Source: Mermis nigrescens (taxonomy: Eukaryota > Nematoda > Enoplea > Mermithida > Mermithidae). From it: DNA of 64,000 bases. A model generated the notes under the pieces. It was not told the DNA's origin and made no database searches. It was given only the letters and a program-made list of their open reading frames with translations. A program made the translations under genes and the position numbers. Numbering within the stretch: the stretch's first letter is position 1; each line of letters opens with the position of its first letter. Shown one piece after another: positions 1 through 11,418 of this stretch. The stretch spans positions 1 to 64,000 of the forward strand of contig JAVLUZ010000164.1 in assembly GCA_036768485.1 (NCBI GenBank). Direction: 5' to 3'.

Positions 1-303
1 TACACCAATAAAAGGTTAATGTAGATTTTGGCCGCGATCATTAAAAGTACATAGATGACACAAAAATAATTACTTGCAGATTTGATTTTTTTCCTTTTTT
101 ACGATTTATATTGTTCCCTTTTTAACCATAATGATTAACAAAAATATGATTTTTCATTTTTGTCTATAGCTGTTCAAAAGGTCTAATCTGGTTCAGCTAA
201 CCCAAATAAATAAAAATAACTTTTCTGTCTTATAGTCGAATATTTTGTATTAAGCGTAAAAGATCGGGAAGGCCAGAGCTGTTATAAATGAAGTATTATC
301 AAT
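1..303. other. Unassigned AT-rich sequence left of the Polinton-like remnant
   Basis: No reading frame, RNA gene or repeat structure could be recognised here. It may hold more of the decayed Polinton-like element, whose packaging ATPase frame ends with a stop at 304-306 on the minus strand. Confidence 0.4.
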
Positions 304-932
304 TTAGATATTGTGGGTGTTACTCGTGCTACCCACTAACAGCTCTTTGTTCGCATAGGTAACTCGCTCGTTTATGTGAGGACGCAAAATATGTTGATTT
401 AGATCAATGAAAAGATAAGCGTTAGGTTTACATGTTGCGTCTTAAAAAGCTTCTGGAAAATATCTCTGATTGTTAGGATAAAGCTGTCGAGATAAAACTT
501 GTGCCTGTAATTGATGGGCGAGATTTTTAAATAAAACTGTGTAATCAGAAATTAAGTGTGAAGTTGGTAGTCCATCAAAAAATAGGTTTTGCACAATGTG
601 AATGACACTAATGTTTCAGTGATGACAACCTTGTGTGAATAGTTGTATAATTTGTGCATTTTTTAGCTTTCCTGCAAAACATCATCAAGTATAAGTAAGT
701 GGGTTGTTGGGCTGGCCTCCTTGAGCCTGCTAAAGTTAGGTAAACCGATAATAAATGAGAGATTTTTAAGCTTCTTATATAAAGGTTGATCTTCTGTAAA
801 GCACCAACAGATCTTTGGGATTTTTGTGTCAATTATTCTTTCATGGTTTTCTATAAGTTTTTTCATAAACGTTGTTTTACCTGATTTTGTTGGAATAGAA
901 ACAATGCATGTAAATGGATGTTCTAAAATCAT
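304..932 (-). pseudogene. Decayed packaging ATPase of a Polinton/Maverick-type element
   Basis: Remnant of an A32-like (FtsK/HerA) genome-packaging ATPase as carried by Polintons/Mavericks and related adintovirus-like elements. Seen: a P-loop-like motif PTKSGKTTF close to the start at 932, a Walker B motif LLILDD just before a stop at 663-665, then, after one frame change, the family signature around 565-650 (LFTQG, HH, NISVIHIVQNLF), a YTVLFK segment (528-546) and a YLFIDL segment (~400-420). The second half has two further in-frame stops, one at the Arg position after HH. The Walker A loop lacks the usual first Gly. Known of the family: this order of motifs is typical of the Polinton ATP gene. 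Inferred: a dead copy. The neighbouring integrase remnant on the same strand supports the assignment. Confidence 0.72.
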
Positions 933-949
933 TTTGGCTGCTCATAAAA

Positions 950-1340
950 CTTTAGTTCTCTCTTTTTTAACTCTGTATTAAACTTTCTTGGCCATTTTTT
1001 AAATTTTACTTCATATGTGCCTTTGCCCATATTTATAGCATATGCGACTCGCTCATGCATTTCAGCCTCAGCTTCAGCTACTTGTGGTTATTTTCTAAAA
1101 AAGGCACCAACAATTGGTTCTCCCATCAAATCTTCTAAGTTGTATGTTTTAGGACAACTGTCTGACACCTCTTTAATAGGAAACAGCTCATCTGTATATG
1201 TATGCTTGCTTGCTTTTGCAAATTGCTTTTCAAGGAAGTTATTCTTACAAGCTGTCTAATAGAAAGTGCAGTCATAGTGAGCATCTTAATTGGTTTGACC
1301 ACCGCTGTCGGCGAAAATTTCAACTTTAATCTAGCATCAT
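950..1340 (-). pseudogene. Decayed C-terminal part of a Polinton-type integrase
   Basis: Minus-strand reading from about 1270 gives QLVRI, then after a frame change FLEKQF, TDELFPIKEV, a proline-tyrosine turn (CPKTYNLEDL), GEPIVGAFF and finally a chromodomain-like TYEVKFKKWPRKFN. This order (a VRI strand, F-I-I-V segment, TY-L-D-GE-I-G-F segment, then a chromodomain) matches the C-terminal end of Polinton/retroviral-type integrases. Two stops interrupt the stretch after GAFF. The remnant sits directly upstream of the ATPase remnant on the same strand. The catalytic core is not visible; the LTR element at 1353 separates this end from whatever lay further upstream. Family assignment is from motif pattern only. 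Confidence 0.5.
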
Positions 1341-1352
1341 GTAAGATAAACG

Positions 1353-1987
1353 TGCAATGTAGGTATGTAAGTACGTATGCTTGGGGTTCGAATGAATGGG
1401 TCAGTCTAGTTTGTTGGTATGATTTGGTGGCCAATTTTGTATTTGTCAAACGCTTTACACAATGTTAATAAGCACAAATATGTACGGACGACTAAACTCA
1501 GTTAAACTCAGCTACACGCATACAGTGACGTAACTTCAACTCTTGCTAATGCTCACGGGATAACACACAGTGCCTATGATGGCAATCGTATTTATACGAA
1601 CGAGTACTTATGTCATATGCTAATTAGCAGTAGCTCAACACATAATTACAACGCGAACGGTTTTTTAACTCGCGCTCATAAGAGCCGACGTGCACGTAAG
1701 TAAGTAAAATAGCAGCAGCAAGAATGGAAACAAATTGAATTTTTATTTTATAGATAAGCTACACGCTTATATACATCTATGTACAACTGAAATAAAGAAA
1801 GATCAGAAAGGATTGGCGGGCACGTTTACACTGACCAATTGACGTTCAAAAATAGAAACGAAGAAAATTACCTATCTTAACTAGAATAATGCTTAGCTAA
1901 TAACCATGCTTTTTACACGTAGATAGAGTCGCGGAAAAAGTATGTAAAAATAGAGAAGTTGACATGTATTTAGGTACATTTGTCACA
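1353..1987 (-). repeat. 3' LTR of the Gypsy-like element
   Basis: Plus-strand copy starts TGCAATGTAGG and ends TGTCACA. It matches 11434-12071 over the full length with scattered, mostly transition, differences. Confidence 0.9.
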
Positions 1988-2003
1988 CCTCTCCCCCATG
2001 CGA
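1988..2003 (-). promoter_or_regulatory. Polypurine tract
   Basis: On the minus strand a GGGGGAGAGG tract immediately precedes the start (TGTGACA) of the 3' LTR, the position and composition expected for the plus-strand primer of reverse transcription. Confidence 0.75.
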
Positions 2004-2263
2004 AAAATGAATAACATTCATATTTATAAAAGCATAGAATAATGGAAACAACAAATGTACAGCAGAAGACGCATAAAACCCGAATAAGCGCAAAACAGGA
2101 TAAAAATTTGTTTATAAATTTTTGAGAATTTTATACTTTTCAAGATTTTGAAAATTTTATTCTATTTTTAAATATTATCAATTTTGTGATTTTTTTTCAA
2201 ATTTATGGGTCACCACTTTATTTTTTTTGTGTTTCAGCTACAAAACGCTAAGCAAGAAGCAGT

Positions 2264-3631
2264 TTATCCGACCCCGCCCCCACCATCCTCTACAGCATCC
2301 TGAAATTTCTTTAGACGGTTGATATGGGTCTTTTCAGGGGTGGAGTCGGGATTATCCTTGGGGACTATCAGGACATTGGGCGCCTCTAAACCCAACACCC
2401 TATATGGTCCGTGCCAATAGGCTGTGTATTTTGGAGACTTACCTGGTTTAACAACAGGCTTATGCATGTAAACGAGATCTCCTATTTTAAGTTCTAAAGG
2501 TTTTGCACTCCTGTCGTAGTACATCTTTTGGTTAATCTGTGAAAGTTCAATTTTCTTGCGTGCAGTTTCCCATATATGTGTCATGCGCTCACAAAACTCT
2601 TGTTTATAATTCTCATAGTCAGCGACATATGGACTTCTGTAAACACTAAATGCTTCGTCTGATGGTAAGCGTGCATTTCTACCATACAAAAGAAAAAATG
2701 GAGTTTCTCTCGTGCTCTCATGGATTGATGTTTGGCATGCAAAGAGTACATAAGGAACAAAAACGTCCCAATCTCTATGAGAACTAGAAACATACATGGA
2801 AAGCATTGTATGCAGTGTCTTATTAAATCGTTCAACCATGCCGTCTGTTTTAGGGTGGTATGGTGTAGTGCTCAGTTTTTGCGTATTGCAAAGTTTTGTA
2901 ATTTCTAAAAAGAGTGAAGACATAAAGTTACTTCCACAATCGGATAAAAGTTCTTTTGATCCGCCAAATCTGCGAACAATTTTTTCCACAAAAAGTCGAG
3001 CTATTGCCTCGGCTGTTGTATTCTCTACTGCAAAAACTTCAGACCATTTAGTCAGGTAGTCCATGAATACAACTAAATATTTATTTCCTGACAATGAAAG
3101 GGGTAGAGGGCCTACCACATTAACCGCAATGCGTTTGAACGGTTCCCCCTCGATCTTAAGAGGTTGCAGTGGCGCTCTAAAAGAACGATTTGGCTTTTTA
3201 TGAGAGAAACAAATTGTGCAATTTTTGCAGTTTTGAATGATGTCAGAATTCATGTTGTGCCAATAAAAACGTTTTCGAATTTTGTCTAAGGTTTTTTGTA
3301 TCCCTAAATGTCCTGCAAAAACGTCACTGTGATATAACTCAAAAATTTCTGGTATCATGTCTTTAGGTACGATAACTTGAAAACCTTAGATATTAGGCTT
3401 TCCATGTCTGTGTAATACGTCATCAAGAAGGACCAAATGTCTGGCTTCAGCTATAACAAAGTTTTGTTCTGAATCCTTCAAGTTTGTATCAATTTTCAGG
3501 TGAGTGAGGTACGTTTTTATCATATTGCAGTATGTGTCTTTGCCTTGTTTGTCACGTATAGAGCGCGTTATTTGAGTGGGTTCTGCTAATGGTGTTGGAG
3601 CTGATCGATTTTCTCCTTCCTCATCTGTTAA
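2264..3631 (-). pseudogene. Integrase portion of pol (Gypsy-like), interrupted
   Basis: C-terminal pol domain that would insert cDNA into the host genome. Seen in order: a zinc-binding HHCC region (YHSDVFAGHLG then CKNCTIC), the core domain with LLSDCGSNF (second acidic residue) and VERFNKTL (Glu), and a GPY/F-type module (YWHGPYRVLG) before the stop. At the first catalytic position, normally Asp in a DxxGPL context, this copy reads NVVGPL, so the DDE triad is incomplete. An in-frame TAA at 3386-3388 breaks the N-terminal part; the frame resumes without shift. The segment starts at the TTAA where the piggyBac-like element entered (3628-3631), and in-frame coding continues from the RNase H segment across that site if the insert is ignored. 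Confidence 0.9.
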
Positions 3632-5301
3632 CCTTTTAGTGGCCAATGTTCCCAATCGGGAACATATTTTCAAAATTTTGTTGCAAAACAACTACTCATC
3701 TAATTTAAATAAGACTTAACTTGAATGAGAAACAAGATGATTGCCTATCCTGTGAGAGCAATTTCAAAACTCAATATGAGTATGTGCCATGCTATACTGT
3801 CTTAAGTTAGACAAAAATAGCGAAAGTTTGTCATGTTTAGAAATTTGCATATTGTCAATCGGTATACAAAATTTTTGAGCCAAATGTCATGCAGTCATGT
3901 TTGTAGCAGTTTTCTGATCATTTCGGTATGTTATTCATTCTTATTTAGATGTTCATCAAAAGTTTTGGTTAAATTTATATTGATGTTCCCAGTTGGGAAC
4001 GTTGGCTCCTAGGAGTGCAAAAATATTTAATTCCTGGAAAGAGAACAAAATGTATGGGGCAGCATATGTAACCTCGGCTATGCTTTTTAGTGACCTCTCA
4101 TGCATTCCTTCATTTTTCTAGAGCTCCACAAGCATTCTGGTATGACTCCAATGCACATATTCAAAATACTAAATGCAGGTTTATGGGATTCTTTACTTGA
4201 TTCTATGTGTTACGATTACATAACAATGTAGCTCTTGATTTCTAGCGGTTTTTAGGCAAAAATTCAAGTGTTTCTATAAATAATTTTAGGTGCTTTTGCA
4301 GAAATTACCTGCTCTACCTTACTTTGCTTCATTTTTTTATAATCACTTACAGAGCTATGAATCTTTAGAGGCTTAGAGACAAATTTTCTTGAATTCATGC
4401 ACAATATCATGTGTTTTTGATCAGTAGATTTTGCACTGTACTTCATAAAACTTTATATAACAACTGATTTCTAACATTTTTTAATAGCTCAGAAGCATGC
4501 TAGCAACATAACTAAACTTTGAGTGTAAGTTTAATGGATTATCAATAACAACTGCGGATAGGTAAATGTCCATATGAGTAAATGTATGATATTATGACTT
4601 ACTTTTATTCACTGTAAAATTTTACTTATTGAAAATTGAATGAAATTGCCAAATTGACTATATTGCATCCTGACTTCCTGTTATTTCCCGAATCATGATT
4701 CATGGTTTCTAATTTTTAGTATACCGAAATACGTCAATGCAGTGTAAATAGCTCTGAGATCATGGGCATCAGTTCAACAGCGTAGAAATGAGAAAACCAA
4801 TAAATTTTGAAAAATCCAGAAAAAACGGAAATACAGATTATAGCTCAATAATAGTTTTTTACTCTTCTTAGCTAGGCATTATTTAATGTTATCTAGAAAG
4901 CAAGCAAATCATACAAAAACAAATATAAAGTCACGGTGTCTACTGAAAGTTGCTTGGTTTTCTGAGGTTTATGGTTCCCATAAGGTTTCAAAAACTCAAA
5001 ACCACTCCCTTGTAGGCTCTCTATTTGACAATTTGACAGTTTAGATTACTTGTGTTATCAATGTTTGTAGCAGATTGCTTTAATCTTATTTGTTTTGCAA
5101 AACATAACAGAACATGAAATTTGGCAAAAATGTTCTCCAAGAAGCCAATGTTCCCAAATGGGAACATATGAACAATATGATAGAGAGGAGAGCTTTTGTT
5201 CTGCTTTTTTGCATACAGTCTTACATTTTACAGATTTGAAACATATTAAGATTGCATTGCTGTACCACTTCTGCATCATAGAGCGGACTCTAAAAGTTTA
5301 A
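3628..5301. mobile_element. piggyBac-like non-autonomous element with TTAA duplication
   Basis: A 1666-bp insert (3632-5297) is flanked by TTAA at 3628-3631 and 5298-5301. The termini form a 13-bp imperfect inverted repeat, CCTTTTAGTGGCC against ACTTTTAGAGTCC read inward from the right (10 of 13 positions agree). TTAA targets with C/T-rich ends starting CC are the hallmark of piggyBac transposons. There is no transposase reading frame, so it depends on an enzyme made elsewhere. The insert supplies a TAG stop to the RNase H frame. It carries three copies of a palindrome, ATGTTCCC-N4-GGGAACAT, at 3646-3665, 3983-4002 and 5148-5167, the outer two near each end. Confidence 0.82.
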
Positions 5302-6057
5302 CTCAGGTTCTAGACCTTGTACAAAGTTAACAGGATGCTTTATACATGAGAGTGCATAAGCATCCGAGTTGCTTTTACCTGGTCGGTACTTAATAATTAC
5401 ATAATATTGGAGTAGAGCCATAGACCAACGAGCTAATCTAGAGGAAGTGGATGGATTTTTCTGTATATATTGCAATGGAGCATGATCTGTCATTAAAATG
5501 CACTTTTGACCATAAATGTATGGACAAAATTGTTTAAATGCCCAGATGATACCTAAAGCTTCAAGCTCAATTACTGCATAATTTTTCTCACTTTTTGATA
5601 GACTCCTGCTTGCATATGCTATTGGTCGTTCAAATCCATCTACTTCTTGTGCTAAAACTGCACCTAATGCGTCTTTACTAGCATCTGTTTTAAGTAAGAA
5701 TGGCTTTGTATAATCTGGATAGGTTAGAATTGGTGCGCTTGTTAAAGCTAATTTGAGTGCATCGAAAGAAGCTTGGCATTCTCGTGTCCATTTAAACTGA
5801 TTGTCTTTTTTGAGTAATTTATTCATTGGAGGTGCAATGTGTGCGAAGTCTGCAACAAAACGTTTGTAAAATGATGCCAGACCTAAAAATAATTTCACTT
5901 CTGTTGGATTAGTTAGAACAGGAAAATTTTGAACTGCCAGAACTTTGTTCTGATCGACTTTTAAACCTTCAGAGGATACTGTAAACCCTAAAAATGATAC
6001 TTCTTCTCGAAAAAAGTCGCGTTTGCTAAACTTAAGCTTTAAACCAGCGTCCTTCAA
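5290..6057 (-). pseudogene. Reverse transcriptase C-terminus, connection and RNase H of pol
   Basis: Open segment of about 250 residues. It contains the RT thumb-like segment (LFLGLASFYKRFV, ~residues 55-70), the connection segment (FKWTRECQASFDALK), and a Ty3/Gypsy RNase H with LKTDASKDALGAVL (Asp), EKNYAVIELEALGIIWA (Glu) and LMTDHAPL (Asp). It ends near GKSNSDAYALS, the usual end of the domain. Upstream, a TGA at 6058-6060 and a frame change near 6085 separate it from the YIDD catalytic segment. Downstream, the frame runs into the piggyBac-like insert, which ends it at a TAG. Confidence 0.92.
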
Positions 6058-6466
6058 TCAATTAAAAACTTGTGTCAAATTTTCTGTGTTCAGAAAAAGT
6101 TGAAGAGCAGACAAGGATGTCATCAATGTATACAAAACAAGTGTGCTAAATAAGACCTTCAAGAACTTTTTCCATTGTACGCTGAAAAGTAGATTGAGCG
6201 TTGCATAACCTAAAAGCCATGACAATAAACTCGAAAAGACTGGAAAATGATGTGAAAGCTGTTCTTTCCCGATCTTTCTCCTCAATTTCAATTTGCCAAT
6301 ACCCACTAGCCAGATCTAAAGTGGAGAAAACTTTTGAATTCTCCAAAGTGTCTAAGATGTCTTGTTTCCTTGGAAGAGGATAAACGTCCTTTTTTGTCAA
6401 ATCATTCAGTTTCCTGTATTCTACACAAAAACAAAAAGTTTTGTCCTTTTTCTGGACTAGGACCAC
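6058..6466 (-). pseudogene. Reverse transcriptase palm/fingers of pol, broken
   Basis: Residues read VLVQKKDKTFCFCVEYRKLN, then DVYPLPR and FSTLDLASGYWQI (first catalytic Asp) and TAFTS; after a TAG at 6146-6148 the YIDD box follows in the same frame at about 6119-6130. Another frame is needed from about 6085 to reach the RNase H segment. A TGA at 6476-6478 stands where the family has a conserved Trp just before SPVVLV. These breaks show that no full-length RT can be made from this copy. Confidence 0.92.
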
Positions 6467-6475
6467 TGGGCTGGC

Positions 6476-8191
6476 TCAAGGGCTATTGGAGGGACGTATT
6501 AAGCCTCTAGAGAGCATGCTCTGTATGTTCTCATCTAAAACTTGACTTAGTGCAAAAGGAACACGATAGGTTCTTTGTTTGGTAGGTGCTGCATCACCTG
6601 TGTTGATTTCATGCTTGCAGATGCTTGTTCGTCCGAGATCGTCCTCAGAAAACGAGAAAATGTCCGAAAAGTTTGTCAAAACTTCATGAAAGATGACTTT
6701 TTCACTTTCTGAGCATGTTTCAGGGATTTTGGTTGAAATTTGCTGCTTAAGAGACGATTTTGGCGAACCTTCTTCGATACTGTATACAACTCCTATGTTT
6801 TGTCTGATAGTATGCAGATTTCCTAACAGCGTCTTAGCATATAAGTGTATGGCTGCTAGGCTAGGATTTGTGCATAGAATCGTGGTGGTGTTTGGCAATG
6901 GCTGTTCAATGAGCGTAACTGACATGATGATGTTATAACGATGCATTGTATGTGAAGATGGCACAAAAAGTTGGTGTATATGGTTGCTAGGATCGGTTTG
7001 TATTGACATCTCTAAGTACTGTGAGGATCTAGGTGCAACAGATGTGGATTGCACCAGGTTTACGTGGTACAAAGGCAATACCTCGTCTTCTCCAATAGGC
7101 AATGGTGGAGGATAATGTTGTCGGAGACTTAACCCTTCCACTAATAGGATTCTGGGCAGACCAACAAAATCGACCCACTTTTCGACAATATTGATTGTTA
7201 CCTGCCCATTACAAAGCAAGAAAAAATCTGTCCCCAAGACGAGCTGTTGGGGGGAGTCCTCCATAACATGAAAGCCATGGTTGAAGACAATGTTGCCAAA
7301 ATCAATGCTAGCTACCATAAAACCTTTTGAGCTGACTGTGTGCTTGGAAATTGATGTGACGTTTCTGATTGGTGCCAGGAGTTCGATAAGCTCTAAGCCT
7401 CTTTGTCTGCGAACTTCGTTTATCCGTAAAAAATGTGAGTAGCTGATCAGTGTTAATGATGCTCCGGTATCAATCAATGCGAGTGTATGAACAAACCCAA
7501 CTTTGCAAAAAATGAGTGGTTGTTGGATAGGGTCATGTTCATCATCTTGATACCAATATGCTGGGGAATATGGAGCATTTTCAGCAAGAGTGAGAGCTGG
7601 AGAAGGTGGTGCATGATGTGTGCCTGCTTCCTGATGAAACATCAATGTTGTAGAATGAAAACCGTAGTCTTGTATTTCTAGGTTTTCGCAAATAAATTGG
7701 GTCTCTGCACTACCAATGTGTACTGTGGAAGTAGTGAAATTGATGGACAATGTCCCACCAAAACGATATATTATATCACGACCAATAAGTAGATCACATG
7801 GGCAAGATATAGCAAGGTTAAAAATCATGTCACATTGATGGTGACCTATTTTGACATTCCCCCAGATCTGTCCCAAGACTGGAAGTTCGTGTTCAGTGAA
7901 TGAAGTGTTCTGCCATCTTGTAGGCATAACAGAAGTGATAGCTTGTCCTCTCTGGAACAAACTTTGTTGCATACGTTCCATAAAAGAGATGCTCATAAAT
8001 GATACAGCTGAAGCTGGATCAATTATAGCTCTTCCTGCAAACCCTGATACATGAATAAGTATCACTGGCTGTTCTATGCCACCTGTATTAATGCAAAAAA
8101 CGGGTGTTGTTTGTGTGCGTCGCAGCAATGGTGGAATTTCCTTTTTCCCACTGCCCAACTCTAAGGTAGCATTTCTTGCATTGTAAGTCAC
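6476..8191 (-). pseudogene. N-terminal pol with two tandem retropepsin-like domains
   Basis: Long open segment of 571 residues leading into RT. Two aspartic-protease-like units are visible. Unit 1 (about residues 40-155) has AIIDPASAVSFMS at the active-site position and CPCDLLIGRDII near its end. Unit 2 (about 230-340) has ALIDTGASLTLIS and QLVLGTDFFLL. Both show the retropepsin pattern of hydrophobic-hydrophobic-D-x-x near the start and L-G-x-D near the end. Only unit 2 keeps D-T-G; unit 1 reads D-P-A. The segment from about residue 470 (EKVIFHEVLTNFSDIFS, then TYRVP) is the usual lead into Gypsy RT. The envelope-like frame upstream is in the same phase, separated by one TAA and six codons. 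Confidence 0.88.
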
Positions 8192-8206
8192 AAGTTGACC
8201 CCTTGC

Positions 8207-10238
8207 TTAAGCTTTTGCATCTTTCTTTTTTGATTTTCTACAAAAGCATTGCTCAATGCAGGAGCAGATAATATATGTAATTAACCGGTACTTAAATGCT
8301 AAAAAGAAAAGATAGCCTAATCCTGCAAGTATTGGAACAATGATGAGGGTCTTTACAACAGCTTTGATAGGACCCTGCAAGAATCGACCAACAGATTCAC
8401 TTATTCCGCTGGTTGATGTCCCAATCAGATGTTCTAGCACCTTTTGCTGACGCTGTCATCAATCGACTAGCAGAATCACCTGCAGGGGATATCAGGTCCT
8501 GGAATGACTTGGGATTGAATGAGAGTCCTGTGTGGTGTTCTGAAAGATCTTTTATGTGTGTTTGCAAACAAAACATTTTGTTGATATAATTTCGACACAT
8601 GCCTAGGCCACTGACAATGTTTCCCATCTGATCATAGAACAGTGCAGGTGCGTCAAAAATCGTTATATTCAAGTCTGGACGAAATGATAGTTCTGCCGGG
8701 ATCATGCTGATGTGTACTGGGCCCTTCAAAGTACGCCACCTGGCTTGACTGTCCCTATATATTCCATGAATATGATTTTCAAAGCTCACAATCATTGAAT
8801 CATTAACCAGATCGCGGCTGCCTGGCGACACAAAATACAGGTGCTGATTAACTTTTACCGGTAGTAATTCATAGCATGTTCCTTGAACCTTGTAATCCCA
8901 AAAAATCTGTGTAGCTTTAATCGTTTTGCACTTCCATATCATTAAAACCTCACCGGCAACTTGTGCAAAGATATCCGACTTTTAGAGTAGGGTACAAACT
9001 CCTAACGTAGGATCTAGTCTGATCAATTGCTTGATGAAATAGAGTTGTTGATTTCACAAGTGACATAGGTTTAGCCACAATTCAGTGAAATCATTTAGCT
9101 CCATTTCACGCATTTTCAGTTCTAGATACTGTAATTTTGCATTCACAGGCTCGCTTGCAGGCAGCGTCACTGGATTGACAAGAGCTTTGTCCCTCCAATG
9201 AGCTGTCTGGGCATCCCACACGTAATTGTCTTCTAAACGCTTATGCGCTTGGTTAGGTTGATCAGGCCTGACAGGAAGACGTACTTTGAATGCAATGCCC
9301 TGCTGCGTGACAGCAGTACCCTGAGGTAAACAGTGTCGACCTGTGATTTCTTTTTCAGAGGTAACGGCTGTAAAGGCACCTTGGAGTTTGCTAATGATGA
9401 AAAAGTGACCACTTCGTCTAGCCGTAAAATTACCTAATTCTGTGAATTTACAGGGACTGTACACATAGTTAGGGTTCCAAACAATGGTCCCATCCTGTGT
9501 GTCACAGAAACCGCTAGGCGCAAAGCACGACCCCACATTACCAATGTCACTCAAGAGTGTGTGTCCGTCGTGGGTGGCCAATTGACCCGCTTCCAAAATA
9601 AAATTCGTCACTTTCGAGCATTTTGTTTTACAGCACCAAGAATAATCTATTTGTAGCATGTTGTTTGTTGTCCATAAGTCATTCTCGTGTTTGAGAGATT
9701 GCAGCGTTTGACCTCGATATGAACTAGACATATGTGCATGTGTACATTAAGAAGCCTCAACTGATTTTTCTCCTATGGTATCAGAAAGCATGCTGCGGGC
9801 GCCAAAAAAGCTAACTTACGTGCAAACTGTGCAAATTCTTAATCGACATTTCCAGGCTGGAATTTGCTCAGGCATGAAATTTGGTTGAAAAACTGTCATA
9901 TTCAGTGTGTATGTCTCATTCCTGGGGTGAATATTACTGTTCGTGGGTTCTGGGATAGTTATTGGGTGACCGCTTCTGCTATTTCCACATTGAAAAAATT
10001 GATAGGATGTATAGTCTAAATTATCTGAGGTAGCCCATACGGAAAAGTTAAAAAAGGTTGAGAAAAAGAAAAAGTAGAAAAATAATTGAAAAAGTCGGAA
10101 ATATTTTGAAAAATTGAGCCGAAAAGCGGAACTCTGTGTTCCTTTCTGTGATTTTGACTTTCTGTTCTTTGTTTTACGATGCGACTTAGACATCATTAGC
10201 GTATCAGTATTAGTAGCAATTGAACGTACTTTAGTCAT
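8207..10238 (-). pseudogene. Envelope-like type I membrane glycoprotein between gag and pol
   Basis: About 675 codons in one frame (10238 to ~8397), interrupted by stops at 9816-9818, 9747-9749, 9054-9056 and 8982-8984, then a frame change between 8440 and 8397. Seen: a basic N-terminus followed by a very hydrophobic stretch (LFQLFFYFFFFSTFF, a signal peptide or anchor), a cysteine-rich ectodomain with possible N-glycosylation sites (NETY, NMT, NFT, NDS, NIT), and near the C-terminus a membrane segment (TLIIVPILAGLGYLFFLAF) with a cysteine cluster and basic tail (RKSKKKD). This is the architecture of a viral or errantivirus-type envelope. The origin family is not identified. Its place upstream of protease rather than downstream of integrase is unusual. 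Confidence 0.75.
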
Positions 10239-10342
10239 TTTAGACGAGTGTAAGGTATTACAATTTGTACCTATACCAAGACTGACGGGCGCATTATTCT
10301 TTAAACTACCTGCAAGTTGATTTAGCTGTTGACGCAGAATAG

Positions 10343-11347
10343 TTACTCCGGACTCCAGCTGGACTTCACGATCGATTTTGTGTTGGTTGTTACCAAATTA
10401 ACGCTTGGACGACTGTTTGGCATCTGGTATGCTTGTGATTGAGGTCGGTTGTTGCCAAAATGGCGATTTACAGTACTGTGGTACACAGTGTGTTGTGACG
10501 TTGCCTGATCTGCTTGTGTTTTACGACAAACCATTTGAATGTGCCTAACACGACAACAATAGAAGCAAATAGGACGTCCGTTGGTTGTTTGGCTTGTTTT
10601 CTTGTCGCAACTATTTGCATGACGTCTGACTGGGTTGTGTGATGATGATGGTAAATTTTGAAGTGCTGGCTGTGATGGATTCAGCAGAGCACATGCCCAG
10701 GCGGTGCGATCCTCTTGCAGTGTGAGACCTTGCTCAATTTTGCGCTGGGCCTCACACTGTCTGGCTGACAAATCCGCATCAGTGAATGTGGTAGGATTAC
10801 AAATTACCACATCCCAACGTAGATCTCGGTGTAAACAATGAATAAAAAATCTTTTTGCCATCTGGTCTTGGGCGTCCAAGGGTAATTCGGGGTAAGCATC
10901 GCATATTAATTGTTGTATAGCGTCTGAGAAATCGTTCACAGACTCCTGTTGCCCCTGCCGTCGGCTATGAAGTTCAGTTGATTTTAAGTCCGTTAGATGT
11001 TCAGGTGGAAAACGTCTTTGCAGGACATCAATCAGTCCATTAAAATCTAAAGCATACCTCTCCTGCTCAGGAATACCATTGTAAACGATTTTGGCAGCTC
11101 CCTGAAGCATGGAGGGAAGGTAATGCCGTTTGAACGCATCATCTCATTGAAGTGCAGCTGCCACATGGTTAAATCGAGTTAACCACAACTCAAAGTTTTT
11201 AGTAGATCGCCCATGAAAGTGTTCAACTTCAGCTTTAGGAATTATCGTTCGATTGGTCTTAATTGCATCTATATTTCGTTGTTGTTGTAAAATAGCATCA
11301 GTCACTTGAGCACAAAGCGTTTCAATGTTATCCTTTAAATCGTCCAT
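10343..11347 (-). pseudogene. Gag with CCHC zinc knuckle, one in-frame stop
   Basis: About 334 codons encoding the capsid/nucleocapsid polyprotein. The N-terminal part carries the retrotransposon gag pattern (HFHGRSTKNFELWLTRF), a TGA at 11144-11146 interrupts it, and the frame continues with the typical YLPSML..GAA segment and a capsid-like helical region rich in QQESVNDFSDAIQQL. Near the C-terminus lies a zinc knuckle CFYCCRVRHIQMVC (CX2CX4HX4C). Start chosen at the ATG 11345-11347, about 90 bp inside the 5' LTR. The in-frame stop fits decay of the element. Confidence 0.88.
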
Positions 11348-11418
11348 AGCTTGCTTTCTAGTTCCGTGTCATATACTATGATTTGAAAAAAATTAATTTT
11401 GCTAATGAATGTTAAAAT

